From assembly GCA_004369085.1 (NCBI GenBank), contig ML210193.1:122680-186679 (forward strand): 64,000 bases of DNA. The letters run 5' to 3'. The notes below the pieces were generated by a model. The model was not told the DNA's origin and ran no database searches. It saw only the letters and a list, made by a program, of their open reading frames with translations. Both the position numbers and the translations under genes were made by a program. Source of the stretch: Coprinopsis marcescibilis (Eukaryota > Basidiomycota > Agaricomycetes > Agaricales > Psathyrellaceae). The stretch's first letter is position 1. The number at the start of each line of letters is the position of its first letter. This document shows positions 50,729-62,788 of this stretch, in pieces.

Positions 50729-51558
50729 GGGCCGCCGAGCGCCAACGTTTGCGTATGTATTGATGATGGCAGAGACGCGACGCGTCGACCGAATTTAGCC
50801 CTCTAACGCTTTGTTGATCTCTCCCACACCCCCACCTTTGCTAGACATTTGGCTGGACATTTAGCGTGGAAATTCACTTCCAAAATGTCAAGGATTTGAA
50901 AGTAAGTTCGTGCACCCAACTCACTGTGGGTCCTGCCCTCGACGGCGCTACTCACCCTTGGGTCACCCACCAGCCATGTTGTAAGGTGAGTACGGTCTTA
51001 ACTTCTCCCGTTTTCACACTGACCTGGCCATTCGTTTACAGGGCGATGGATGAGCGCTGGACGCTGTCGCGGCAATGGCCCAATGTGTACTGCCGCGTTG
51101 CTGGAACAGTTACTTATCCAGTTGCTATCAAGTCAACCACCCAACGACCACTTCTCGGGTTTGCCCGCTACGCCCTTGCCATGCAGTATGGAAGGCACCG
51201 CTCGATTGACCTATCGATTGACCTACTAAGAGCGGCGCAGCTACTGCCCTCCATTTTTGCCTCTCATCGACGAACAAGGAACGCATGTGGAAAGAGACCG
51301 CGCTCAAACACCGTGAATCGCTATCGAGCTCATAAAACAAAACATGGAGCCAAGTAACAGCATGCTCCGGTGTCGTAGCTGCTGACTGATTCCCCCTTGC
51401 ATTGACACCAGTCATAATAGCTAGCACATTGACTTACCCTCAAGAGGCGGGCACTGCTAAAGCCTTGGCACGATGTTGAAATGAACCACTGCAACATAAT
51501 CTTCGGCATCGCAACCTCAGCAAACCAACATTTCCGGGCATGGAACCCGCCAACTTTT
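50729..51558. repeat. Duplicated noncoding block, copy 1
   Basis: Direct copy of 58945-59780. Shared landmarks include GCCGCCGAGCGCCAAC, GAGACGCGACGCGTC, TTGTTGATCTCTCCCACA, TTGGGTCACCCACCAGCC, ATCAAGTCAACCACCCAACG and CTCATCGACGAACAAG, in the same order. Reading frames do not correspond between the copies, so it is probably not protein-coding. It precedes two-domain gene I as copy 2 precedes M. Confidence 0.85.
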
Positions 51559-52267
51559 ACCGAGCCTTATCCCTGCACAATAAGATGCCAACCTCAAGTT
51601 CACCACGCACATGTTCTGACTAGGGTTTACGCGGAGGTGGTCATCATTTGCAAACCCCGAGGGCCGCTGCTCTTGAGGTGCACCTTCTCAACGCAGATCT
51701 CGTCCACGACTTGCTTGACAGTTCAACAATGCATGATGAGTGATTACCAGTCAAGACTATGATAAGGAGCACACTGGGAACGGAAGCACCTCGCAACCAC
51801 TGCACGCCGTGATCGCCATCTGTCCCTGCAGTAGTTTTCCGCCCCCGTTGGGTCACCGGTCACCGCACTCGCACCTAATCACGCAATCAGAGGTGCGGAT
51901 ACTCACTCAATCACGTTTGCTGTGTCCTTGCATGTGTATCGTAGCAGTAGCAGTATATTGGTAACCTCGTTGGCCCCGCATTACCGCAACGTTAGGCAAA
52001 ATGGGATTGTCTCCTTTCAATTCCTCGCCATGACCCAATCAAAATTGATCAACCTCAAATGGGCGGGGAATCGTGATGTCTACGATATATTGGGATTTCT
52101 GGACTCCCTCAAGCTTCAAGGCTAACGCTGGCGTAGAATTGTCACGTGTTGGTCATGCATTCCATTGCCAATCTAAGCCGAATATATCCAACTGATATCC
52201 ACTTCTCACCTTAGATTCAGTGAGCAATCTTGCTTTTCGATTGTGAGTCTTTGAAGTCTAAGGTCAG
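51559..52267. other. Spacer before gene I
   Basis: No domain-bearing frame. It corresponds in position to 59781-60746 before gene M, but similarity is weak after the repeat block ends. Confidence 0.4.
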
Positions 52268-53886
52268 ATGGAGGGAAAAAACAAACTTATTATCGCGTTC
52301 GTTCACTCGCTCTCTCAAGTCACAGATGCTAACAGTTTCCCCAGCATGATTGGCCCTGTCGGCGGAGGGAAAAGCACTGCAAGTATTGCATGTAGTTACC
52401 TGCTGAGACTGACTGACTGTATCCATCCCTCAGTTCATCAATCTCTTACTTGGCACAGAAACTGCTGCTGTCAGCGATGGGCTCGATCCTTGCACGACCA
52501 ACTTGAATCACTACGAAATGGAGGGAGGTCACCTGCATCCCGCGCTGCACGAGCACCGGTTAGTTCTCTTAGATACGCCAGGGTTTCACAATACCTATCA
52601 AGAGGACACAAAAATGCTCCGAAAGGTGGGGGCATGGTTATCTGATTCGTGAGTACTGCCTTTAAAAATTAGGGGCATCCAGTTGAAATTGCAGCAAGGC
52701 GCCGACTCAAAGCAAAGGTTCTCGCCATTGTATATGTCTTTCCTATCTACGCAGGCAAGATGAACTACCACGAATGTAGTAATCTGAAGCTTGTGGAAGA
52801 GATTCTAGGAGCAGACTCCTTCTTCCGCCTTTTTTTAATAACCACAGGCTGGGACGGCTGTCCAACGGAGATAGGCGACGCTCGTGAAGCCACACTGAAA
52901 AGGAGCCACTGGAAACTGCTTCTAGATGGAGGTGCGACCATGGAACGTTTTACGGAGGATACATCGTCTGCACAGGCCATCTTGTCGACAATTCTCACTA
53001 AATTTGCGGCGGATAAGACTGGGCGGTACTCAGAGAAGTTGCAAATTCAACGTAAAGGGCACGATAGAGACAGGTTTTTGGCTACATTGCTGAGTCGTAG
53101 GGAACGGAACAGATACTGTTCGGAGAAACACACCATCGTGATGTGAGTGTCTCTGAGATTTTGTGCAACTGCATCGTTATACTGATGAAAAGTGTTAGCC
53201 TCCTCGGAGAGACCGGCGTTGGGAAGAGCACTGTGCGTACCACTGAGCCCACAATCAGATAATACAATGACAGGACCTACTGTATCAGTTCATCAACGAT
53301 TTAGCTGAAGGAGAGATGGCAGCCGTTAATCACACCCTAACACCCAATACCTCTGTCCATTATTACCGGATACCTGTTGACATTCAAGGTAGTGAGCCCA
53401 TTGGCCTCACCTTTGTCGACTGTCCGGGATATAATGGGATCAACAAGGATGCACAAGTGTCTAGGACAATCTATGACTTTCTGAAGTCCCCAATGTAAGC
53501 GCTGGCAGGTTAGTTCAACAACTACGAATTGGTTTCTGAACCATACACCTAGAAACTTCTCTCCGGAGTCCGAGGTTCTTGGAGTTGTATACCTGCTTGA
53601 CGTGAGCAGCCGGCCCTTCATTCCAAACCAGGGTCATGTCATACTCGCCAGCCCAGCCTTGACCTGCGGAAGGGTCCTAGGATGGACAAATTCTAGACCA
53701 GGACAGGTGACGGATGGCATGAGGCACATGCTGATACAAACGGCGTCTAAAAGACACATCAATGTCAAGGAATATCCTTATTCTTGCTCGCCGTTGAAGT
53801 TCGCGTGGGAGGTGCTTCAACCACTGTTTCTCAAGAAGAATTGTATCCCACTCAAAACGTTTCTTAGTCAAATACCTCGCAAGTAA
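52268..53886 (+). CDS. GTPase-like I, two tandem G domains
   Basis: Domain 1: leader MEGKNKLIIA, 34-nt exon (52345-52378) MIGPVGGGKST followed by a GC-AG intron (GCAAGT at 52379), FINLLLG, LDPCTTNLNHYE, LVLLDTPGFHNTY, then after an acceptor at GCAAG the segment VLAIVYVFPIYAGK and LFLITTGWDG. A linker (LQIQRKGHDRDRF) leads through HTIVI to domain 2 with the 34-nt exon (53199-53232) LLGETGVGKST, FINDLAEGE, LTFVDCPGYNG, VLGVVYLLDVSSRPF, a family-specific TCGRVLGWTNSRPG and the C-terminus FLSQIPRK. Domain 2 has DCPG instead of DTPG and no clear G4. Order and sequence match M. Confidence 0.83.
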
Positions 53887-54279
53887 TTAATGAAATGGTC
53901 TGTTTTTTCCTCCATGATGCTCTGACGCAAATTGTCGGGCCCTGTCTGGATGTCACTTACATGAACACTTCAGAATACGAGGTGGAACGAACTCCCAGGA
54001 GCCCCTAGATAGACGGCTCAACGTCATGGTGCGTGTTATAAGCGTTCCTTCCAGCAGGCATAACATCTCATAACATGTGTTCTACTCGTGGGCAACACAT
54101 GTTTTACTATCTGTGTGGGGAATGCAGCTCGCCCCCGTGTGCTCGTGTTTCAAGTGTTGACTTTGAGAATAGGCGTGTAGCTGGATGCAGATCTGATTAC
54201 TTGACAGCGTAACTTACAAGTTGACTCGCGACTTTCTCTGCCTTGCCCAGAGTTCCACTACCGCCCTGAGCGAGATAAC
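53887..54279. other. Spacer between I and J
   Basis: Nothing recognised. The matching M-N spacer is 355 bp, similar in length. Confidence 0.45.
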
Positions 54280-55241
54280 ATGGGCACGCCAGACTTGAAC
54301 TCGAGGGATTCGATCATACTGTGAGTATTGATTTATTTCTCGACGTTTGGCAAGCCTAACAAAGAAAATAGGGTTTTTGGGCGCACTGGATCCGGAAAGA
54401 GCACTGTAAGGATAGCAGTACCTCTCTAGTATATTAGTAATTTCTCACTTCTTTTCCCAGTTTATCAACAATGTCATCGATCCAGAACATGAGGTGGCAC
54501 CCACCGATCCCGGATTTGACTCGTGCACGGAACAAGTTGGAAGCTATCTTGTCCCCCTGGAGCATCCTTTTTACCAGCACGTGCCGAAGAGCATGCGAAG
54601 TGGAAGGCTTTTCCTCGTAGATACACCAGGATTCGACGCTTTTCAGGGCAATGCAAGCAGAGCTTTCGAGGAGGTTTGTAAAATGCTCATATCTGTGTAC
54701 GTATTCCTGCGCGGCTTTGAACGACTTTCTTTGCTTACATCTGGTTTTGAACAGCAATGATAAAGGCGCGCAAGTTGGTGGGATGGTCTACCTTTGCCGT
54801 TGCTTTCCTAGCAAAGTGGGAGGAGAACATCTTGCAGATTTGAGAGTCTTTCGAGAGATATGCGGCACTGCATTTCTTCAGAAAGCTGTCTTATGCGTTA
54901 CAGGAAGCAATCTTTGCAACAGGAAAGAAGTGATCGAAAACCGTCTAACTGGACTTCGTGACAAATATTGGGCGTCGCTCATAGAAGGGGGCGCACAGAT
55001 GAAGCTGTTGGAGAATACACCCGACTCTGCCAACGAAGTGCTGATTACTTTCGCACAGTCTGCTTTCCGCCGGGATCATCTACCAGCGCTTCTTGAACAG
55101 CTCAAACACGACCACAATCCACAGTCAACTATTCCCGGCAAAATTATTCGACGGAACTGGATTAGACAGCTGACAGGCAAGACACTGGACTATATGCGAA
55201 AGCTACTGGGACTTAACAGGATGTTCGTCAAATCTGTTTAG
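54280..55241 (+). CDS. GTPase-like J
   Basis: Very short leader MGTPDLNSRDSIIL, 34-nt exon (54372-54405) VFGRTGSGKST, FINNVIDPE, FDSCTEQVGSYLVPL, RLFLVDTPGFDAF, VGGMVYLCRCFPS and AVLCVTGSN in the G4 position. The C-terminus GKIIRRNWIRQLTGKTL ends in DYMRKLLGLNRMF, basic and hydrophobic. N is its duplicate, sharing DTPGFDA, the LCVTG motif and the tail pattern. The usual W..SS before the third intron is here CKMLISV. It ends only 72 bases from the stop of the convergent gene K. Confidence 0.83.
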
Positions 55242-55313
55242 CTAGACACCAGAGGAAATGCGAATGGATTACTCAAGTATATATGATATATATGATCGCC
55301 ATACAATGCGGTC

Positions 55314-56886
55314 TTAAAACATAGTATTCGTACACTCGATGAAGTTCCTGACCGTCAGTGGGGTACCCCCAATCGCAAGTTCGATAACTTTCCATACATC
55401 ACTAGTGGTGTTATACGGACAGCGCTTGATGGAACTTCGAACTTGAAACCTCAGATGCGTCAAAGAGGCCTCGCATACCGCAGGGGCAAGTCCAACGGCC
55501 TTGCCGCACTTGAGCCTCGGGTTCCCAAGGATTTCTTGCCATAGATCGTTCTCCGATGTCAGCGGTGTTGTAAGTAGGCTAACCACCCCAATTATCTGAC
55601 AATCACGGGGGGATGGACTGTCGGTCAAGTTAGATCAGTTTAAATGGCCCCAGGACCACTTTGACTTACAGGGCTTGCCGCAGAAACTCTGAAAGTTCAA
55701 TCGCGTTAGCAACCGTGTCTGGGCACGATGCGACGATGAGTTTTGGGAAGTGCTCTGTTTCAATCGCGATTATTGCATCATTATGCGCCTTCGCCGGCTG
55801 AGTCGAGCCGAGAGTTTCAGTGAACTGTACAGTAAAAATCAGCCAATTTGGAATGTTGCACAGAACTCTGGCCACACAGCCACCCACCAGGCTCTTTGCA
55901 GAATCCTGACCTCCAAATATTCTGTCGACATGTATTAGAAGAATTCGAAGACATCAAGGAGAAACATGATGCACATAATAACTGGGCACTCCCCAGATAG
56001 CCCAACCTCATGTTTCCAGAGAAGGAGATGGCGCACCACTTTGTTCCCAAGCCGTTTGAAAAACTTGAGCAACCCAGGTTCATCGGCAATGGCACTCGAG
56101 TCATGGCCATACTTGGAAGCCGGCCTGGACCTGAGCAGTCCGGCAAGGACCACCTCGGCAGACTCAGCAGAATCCATCAAGCACACCGCATCTGCTCCGG
56201 TAGCCTCCAGGAACGGCTTCCAGCTGGTGTTGTGAGACAAAGCTTTCGATGCCCTCTGGGGCGCATCAGCAGCACCAAGATGTGTCAAGCCAACCAGGAC
56301 ATGACAGTCCATTTCGCAAAGCTTCTTGAAGGCGCGCATGTAGACTTGATCGCCTTCGCGAATACGGTCGTAGCGGCACAGGTACATCAGCCCCACAGCC
56401 ACCACGCCATTTTTGAGACTACGGTAAGTTCGTCAATCCCTAACCACTTGTTCTAGAAGCAGAAACGGGGCTCACGCTCGGCCTAGCACCCCACGAATAT
56501 CTTGGCAGAGACCTGCAGACTCGATTCCCGGGGTGTCTATCAGGAATATCCTACGTATCCCCATATGATTTGCTGTCTTGTAGATCGGGCTTTTCATTGG
56601 AACCAGGTGCCACCCAAACTTCTGCGTACATGGGTCCAGTCCTGAGTCGGTCGTGGCGACCCCCGACTGAACGATGTTGTTGATAAACTGGAGTCCAAAT
56701 GTATGATTATCAAAGCAAATGAGCGCAAAATGGGAGTATTTACGTACCGTGCTCTTTCCAGAGCCAGGAGGGCCCATGATACTGCCCTGGGTCAAGGACT
56801 TTCTCGACGGCAAGGAGATGGCGTACGTACATGATCACTGCATCGCCGTTTGTGTAGTGCGGAGAACTGTGAGGATTGTGGTGCAT
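55314..56886 (-). CDS. GTPase-like K, second domain degenerate
   Basis: Minus strand. Exon 1 from 56886 (MHHNPHSSPHYTNGDAVII) joins a 34-nt exon (56748-56781) IMGPPGSGKST. FINNIVQSGV, LDPCTQKFGWHLVPM, RIFLIDTPGIESAG, VAVGLMYLCRYDRI and VLVGLTHLG complete domain 1, nearest to J and N. Domain 2 follows after CPVII with another 34-nt exon (55888-55921) IFGGQDSAKSL: the Walker A reads GGQDSAKS, with Ala for the Gly before Lys. FTETLG then KLIVASCPDTV replaces the DTPG motif, and IIGVVSLL, LKCGKAVGLAP and the end FIECTNTMF match domain 2 of I and M. Domain 2 is therefore probably unable to hydrolyse GTP. All frames join across introns, so the gene looks intact. Confidence 0.77.
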
Positions 56887-57364
56887 CTTGGGGTTAAGCA
56901 ATTACTAGAGACTAGTAAGGAAGGCTAGGTGTGCATATGCAAAGAAGAGGGTCGTCATGCTACTTTGGTGTCCAGAGTGACATGGGATCGATGGCAATAG
57001 CGCTCAACCGCAAGTTCCCGAACGTGTGGCCCGCATGAGTTGGATCCAAGCATGTGGTGACGATTCGACGCATATATGGCTAGTCAGTTGTGGGTGCATG
57101 GTAATATCCCTGCGGCGGAGGTGCTGCAAACGCAACTCATGAAACAGTTGGAATCTGTACACGTGAACCTGTGACGTGATGGAAGGCCCCAGGGCCGGCA
57201 GACTTCGACAGCCTCAGGCCAGCTGAGCACTCAGGCCTCATGCATCATGCATGCCATGAGGAGAACAGAACCATCCACCGGGTTATGACTTTATGCAACG
57301 CTATGATCCACATTACCCTAACTTTCTGCCTTTCTCCTCAACATATACGTCGAACTTGAACAGG
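56887..57364. promoter_or_regulatory. Divergent spacer between K and L
   Basis: Presumed promoter region for both genes. No repeat or extra gene recognised. Confidence 0.4.
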
Positions 57365-58453
57365 ATGCAACGATTTCTTGACAATCTGGATCGTATGCAA
57401 GGGACTTCACCCCCAGTGGATACCTACCTGAGTTGCGATGAGTGTCGAAAGGATGACATTGTGATTCCGTGAGGACATTTCGCTCACCTCTACTTGCTCC
57501 CAACTTATTCTCCGTCTCCGTTCAGAGTCTTAGGCCCGACCGGGTCTGGAAAGAGCACGGTGAGTCCCTGTATCGATCCTCTCCTGATGCTGCCAACTAA
57601 CACTATGCAGTTCATCTCTAACCTGATCGAAGAAGGGCAGATCAAACCCAAGGTCGACGATGGCTTGGATTCGTGTACAAAACAACTTCAGCACTATTTC
57701 ATCGACCCTCCGCAATCAGTCGTCAAAAGTCTGAACAGCCGTAGAATTGTCCTGGTTGACACACCAGGGTTCGACGATACCGAGATCAGTGATTTCGAAA
57801 TTCTTCGAAGGGTTGCCGTTTGGCTCTCAGTTTCGTGAGTGGTTCGCTCCCATTTTCAACCCTGCGGGTAGATATGATAGGTTTCGTTCAGGTATAAACG
57901 GCAAATGAAAGTGGGCGCCCTTGTATACATTTATCCTCTATCTTCCAGTCGCTACACTCATAAAGACCACACAAATCTCCGAATATTCAAGAAAATGTGC
58001 GGGAACGATGCAAGACCAAGGGTCATTATGGTTGCTTCCAAGCGTGATTTATACACCAAAAAGGAGACCAGGGAAAAGCGGGAGGTTCAGCTGCGGTCCC
58101 ATTGGAAGACCATGCTGGACGGCGGGTCCAAAATGGAGTATGTGGAGAACAGCCACGAGTCGGCGTCTAAACTGCTCAAAGCCGTGATAGACACGATAAT
58201 CGAACTTGACCGGAAGGCTGAATTTAAAGGTGTAATCCTTGCCCTTCAGGAGCAGATAGTGGACAGGCGTCGAGAACTACCAAAGACAGCGGCGGCACGA
58301 GAGTTGAAAAAGAAGCTTGACGAGCTCATGAAGGAGTACAAGAGTATGGGGGACGACGATACCGTACGGGCCAATGCTCGCGAGCTTGCGGCCCAGCTAT
58401 CGAAGCTCAAACTCTCCCTGATTGACCGCTTAAACCTTTTTCTTCGCGGCTGA
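57365..58453 (+). CDS. GTPase-like L
   Basis: Leader MQRFLDNLDRMQGTSPP then YLSCDECRKDDIVIP, 34-nt exon (57526-57559) VLGPTGSGKST, FISNLIEEGQIK, LDSCTKQLQHYF, RIVLVDTPGFDDTEISDFE, VGALVYIYPLSSSRY and VIMVASKRDL in the G4 position. SKRD is close to the T/SKxD form seen in AIG1-type GTPases. The C-terminal region LPKTAAARELKKKLDELM and LSLIDRLNLFLRG make it the counterpart of G and D. An in-frame ATG at 57395 is an alternative start. It lies upstream of repeat copy 2. Confidence 0.87.
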
Positions 58454-58944
58454 CTGGTAAGCACAACATGTTGTGTTTGTCGATCACCAACCACTAACAC
58501 TGGGTGCTATGCAGAGTGACATCCTAATTTTGACTCCGTTAACTGTATCTATTGGCTAGTAGTAACGTTGCTTCTTCAATTATCCATGATATCTATAATC
58601 TGTATTTCAGCACATCACTACTAATTGAACGCTCTGTAGTTCTTACTAAAGTAAGCATATTAGTCCATACTTTGGATATCGCTCCGCTCGCTATTCTGCT
58701 CAATGCTCAGGCGATCATTGGTTTGCGAACTTTGCAAGAGTGGTAGCGGATCAAGAAGAGGACTCCTAACAAATACCAAGCGCAGCTGATCCATGAGCTA
58801 AGGACAAGTACGTCCGAGCCACGCACAAAAGATCCCGCCCTCCACCTCACTCACCTCGCTGCTCGTTGTGGTCCTCCGAGTCAGTCCGAGTCCAACTATT
58901 GTTGAGCCCTAATTTTATGCGGTGAAGGCTCAGCGCTCTGGCCC
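58454..58944. other. Spacer after L
   Basis: AT-rich part with no recognised gene, up to the start of duplicated block copy 2. Confidence 0.4.
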
Positions 58945-59780
58945 GGGCCGCCGAGCGCCAACCTGTTTGCGTATATTTGTTTAATGATTGCGGAGACGCG
59001 ACGCGTCTGGCTCGGACTCTGAGATCTGCTGACGCTTTGTTGATCTCTCCCACATACCCAACTTCGCTAGCCATTTGGCTGGACATTGGACGTGGAAACT
59101 TACTTTCAAAAAGTCAAGGTTTTAAAAGTAAGTTCCCACATTCAACGTGCACTCAACTCGCTGTGAGTCCTGCTCTCGACGCCGCTGCTGGTTTGCGGTC
59201 ACCTTGCGGTCATCCTTGGGTCACCCACCAGCCCTGTTGGTACGGTCTTACACTGACCTGACCGTTCGTTTACAGGGCGACGGACGGGCGCTGGACGCTG
59301 TTGCTGTGATGTCCAATGTGTACCACCGCGTTGCTGGAACGGATGTATATGCTTATTCGGTTGCATCAAGTCAACCACCCAACGACCACTTCTCGTGGTT
59401 TGCCCGCTGCGTCCTTGCGTTGCAGCCTGGAAGGCCCCGCTACTGCTCTCTACCGTTGCCTCTCATCGACGAACAAGACAAGCATACAGAAACAGACTGC
59501 GACCAAGCCCCGTGAGTCGTTATCGGTCGTTTATACGCTGTACAATGTCCACAACATACCTTTCCTAGACTAGGAACTCATCAAGCAGACATGCAGCCAA
59601 GCAAAGCTTGTTCCACTGCCATGACCGAATCCCTTGCGTTGAGACCAATCACAGGGCACACACTGACTTGCCCTCGAGAGATGGACGCTGATGTACCCAT
59701 TTCGGAACCATTGCAACCTATATTTTGACTAGCAACCTCAGCAAGACGACGTTGTCGGGCCCAGAACCCACCGGCTTTGT
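58945..59780. repeat. Duplicated noncoding block, copy 2
   Basis: Partner of 50729-51558, about 8.2 kb apart in the same orientation. The copies align end to end with scattered substitutions and small indels, and share GCAACCTCAGCAA near their right ends. It marks the left part of the duplicated unit that continues with M and N. Confidence 0.85.
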
Positions 59781-60746
59781 CAAGCATTAACTCTGCATAC
59801 AACGAGAGGCCCTAACGAGGAAATGCCCATATTTAGAGACACCGGAACTTGGGATGAGCTTTATTAGCGGAGAACTGAATTCCGATTCGTTTGACACAGA
59901 TTTATCGACAGTGATGTGAAATTGGTCAAGACCAGGAGCCCCAATTGGAATGGAGCCAAATATAAGTGTTTCATAACCCGAGCACCATGACAAACGTGAA
60001 GCTGAAGCAGGCTACTCGGGAACAGCTTGTAAGTCTCTAATCTTCGCTCTGCGCACTTTGACCTGACACATGGTTTCCAAGTTTATTATTAGTCTTGTGC
60101 GATAAACACTTTGATTCACCTTACACGCTCGGTGTTATTGTTATCCAAGAAGCAATTCACGTCTCACTTGAACGTCATCCCGCTGTTTCTTCTCCGTGTA
60201 CCAGATGAAGACCAGGGATTCGCGGGGTATACAGGCCCAGATCGAGACTCGCGCATATACCGGCTCATCTGCCCTATTCCGTAAAAACCCTGGCGAATAT
60301 CCGATCTCGGGTGAGAGGGTCTCTCATGCATTAATAACCTCAAAGCTTCCTCAACGTTCAGCGTTCAACTAAGACTGGTATTTGTACTGGCTTTGGGACT
60401 GGCTTGTTAGGGTACCCCTTGGCCCTATTTAAACATTCTCACCGTTAGTGGTGATTGGGTTGCCGCTAACCAGACCTGACATGACTTCCTGTCAGAAATA
60501 CCACACTTATTATTATTATAAAAAGCCCCTGGCAACCTACATGCCAACACGGTAGTTTACTTCCAACCCACAGTGAAAAGAAACCCCAGGGGAAAAAAAA
60601 ATAAGTCCACTGGCTACCCTCTCGCCTTTCGCTGTGCACAGCCGCAGGCGTTTGTTCCTTATCAGTGAAAACCAACCCGACACTCGCAACTTGCCGCGGC
60701 CCCTTTTGCTGTTAACTATCTTTACCAAGTCTCTCGGAACCAGGAA
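59781..60746. other. Spacer before gene M
   Basis: No coding frame with a recognised domain. A short TTA microsatellite lies near 60508-60521. Confidence 0.4.
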
Positions 60747-62433
60747 ATGGAAGTCACAACTGGTGGAAAGTGGGCTGGATGCTCAACTGACATTCTGATC
60801 ATGTTAGTTTTGGGACACTGTTGCGATGAACCGTACAGCGCACACTGACCGCGATGCTGACCATCCATCATATTTTGTAGGATACTGGGTCCCATGGGGG
60901 TCGGGAAAAGCACTGTAAATGACCTCGGACACCCACTCTGGTTCTATTCCAGATGCTCATACCACGTAGTTCATCAATCTTCTTCTAGGAAAGTCGATCG
61001 CTCCTGTTAGCGACAAAATCGACCCTTGCACGACCCAGCTAAACTACTACGCAATCGTAAACAGCAACCTTCATCCGATCTTAAAAGGACGTCGGCTGGT
61101 GCTCTTGGATACGCCAGGATTCCAAAACACTTACGAAGACGATACAGAAATGCTTCGAAAGGTAGCCACTTGGCTGTCCGCCTCGTAAGTCGCCTTCGAT
61201 GTATCTTAGCCGTAGAACTGATGCTCAGCCAATTGTGGTGACACTGTAAGATATCAAGCCAAGATGAAAGTTGCAGGAATTATCTACGTCTTTCCGATAT
61301 ACCCTGGAAAGATGAACCACCACGAACGCAGCAACATCGAGTTACTCAAAGAGCTTTTCGGAGAAGACTCTTTGTTTCGCGTGTTCTTGACCACGTCTAG
61401 GTGGAAGAATTGCCCAGCGGATGTTGGCGCCTTGCGGGAAGACGAGCTTGTGAATCGTCACTGGAAGAGTCTGCTCAAAGCTGGCGCGTCGATGTATCGT
61501 TTCACGGAGGACTCTGCCTGTGTTCGCGGCATCCTATCAGCAATTCTCGATCGTTTCGATGCCGATAAATCGAACCGATATTCCGCCCCGCTCCAAATTC
61601 AACGTAAAAGCGCAGCTAAAGAAACATTTCGGTTTCTCTCCCGGATACTCAATCGTAGGAAGCGATATAGGTATGCCGATAAACACACGATTGTCATGTA
61701 AGTATCATTCCAAATTTTGGCGCTCCTCCATATCCGATCATTTTGAATCTAGACTTCTCGGGGAGACTGGTGTAGGGAAGAGCCATGTACGTCTCTAATC
61801 CGCCACTCTGAGCTTGTCTAAATGCCATCGCTCTTCAGTTTATTAACGATTTGGCTGGAGAAGACAGCCCCGCTTGCCCCGCCCTCATCAACAACGGGCT
61901 AGTACAGGCGGACCCCTATGTTGATGTCTTCGAAGTACCCACTGAAGATGGCGCGTCGACGTTAACGTTTGTAGAATGCCCTGGCTACAACGATGCAAAC
62001 AAAAGTGACACTTATATATGTGGATTGGTCTACAACTTCCTCAAAGATCCTTTGTGAGTTGTAATGCTGCTGAAGCCTGAAAGACAACTGTTCTAATAAA
62101 GTGTCTAGCCGCTTTTCCAATGAGTCGCACGTTCTGGGCATCGTGTACCTCGAAGACATCCGGAATCCGTTCATACCTAATCGAGGACATGTGATCCTTG
62201 CTAACGAAGGGCTAAAGTGTGGGAGAGTACTGGGATTGACAAACTCTCGACCTGATCAACACGGCCGGATGCTTGAACAAGACCCATTGGTGCAGAAAGC
62301 GCAAGAACAGCGGATCCCCGTCAAGCACTATCCTTACAACTCTAAAGATTATGCTTGGGATGTTGTGCGCCCTGTGCTGAACAGTGTTCCAGTTTCTCTC
62401 AAGGCGTTCATGAGTTGCATACCCCGCAAATAG
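60747..62433 (+). CDS. GTPase-like M, two tandem G domains
   Basis: Leader MEVTTGGKWAGCSTDILIM, 34-nt exon (60881-60914) ILGPMGVGKST, FINLLLGKS, IDPCTTQLNYYA, RLVLLDTPGFQNTYED, VAGIIYVFPIYPGKM and VFLTTSRWKN. Linker QIQRKSAAKETF leads to domain 2: HTIVM, 34-nt exon (61753-61786) LLGETGVGKSH, FINDLAGED, LTFVECPGYNDANK, VLGIVYLEDIRNPF, KCGRVLGLTNSRPD and the end FMSCIPRK. Domain 2 has His after GKS and ECPG instead of DTPG, so its activity is doubtful. M is the duplicate of I, about 8.5 kb downstream, with the same exon order and the same last three residues. Confidence 0.84.
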
Positions 62434-62788
62434 GAAATGTAATCGTTTTATCTTGATTTGACAAGACGCCTGACCTGCACTTCCTGTAGAATTCATTTCT
62501 GAGCTTCCGACAGTGTGATAGACCCAAGAATGGAATGATTGTGTCTTCTCAGCTGACCGCTTGATGGTCTCCTTCTATCACTTCTGGTCAACAAGCACAT
62601 GTTCTCCAGACAATACACACGCGCTTTACGCATGTCCTTTGCAACTCCTCCGCAACGTGTTATATCGTTGGCTGAATCTCCTAAACGATTGATCAACATG
62701 AGAGCTTTATGTCAGGACTGCATATAGCCCTTTCCGCATTATCTCCTTCAGAGTCCAACCTTCCACGTATTTGGACTTCCGAGAAACA
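62434..62788. other. Spacer between M and N
   Basis: Nothing recognised; counterpart of the I-J spacer. Confidence 0.45.

Noticed and set aside
50866..51357. 163-residue frame in the duplicated noncoding block
   Set aside because: The matching frame is disrupted in the other copy at 58945-59780, so it is not supported as coding.
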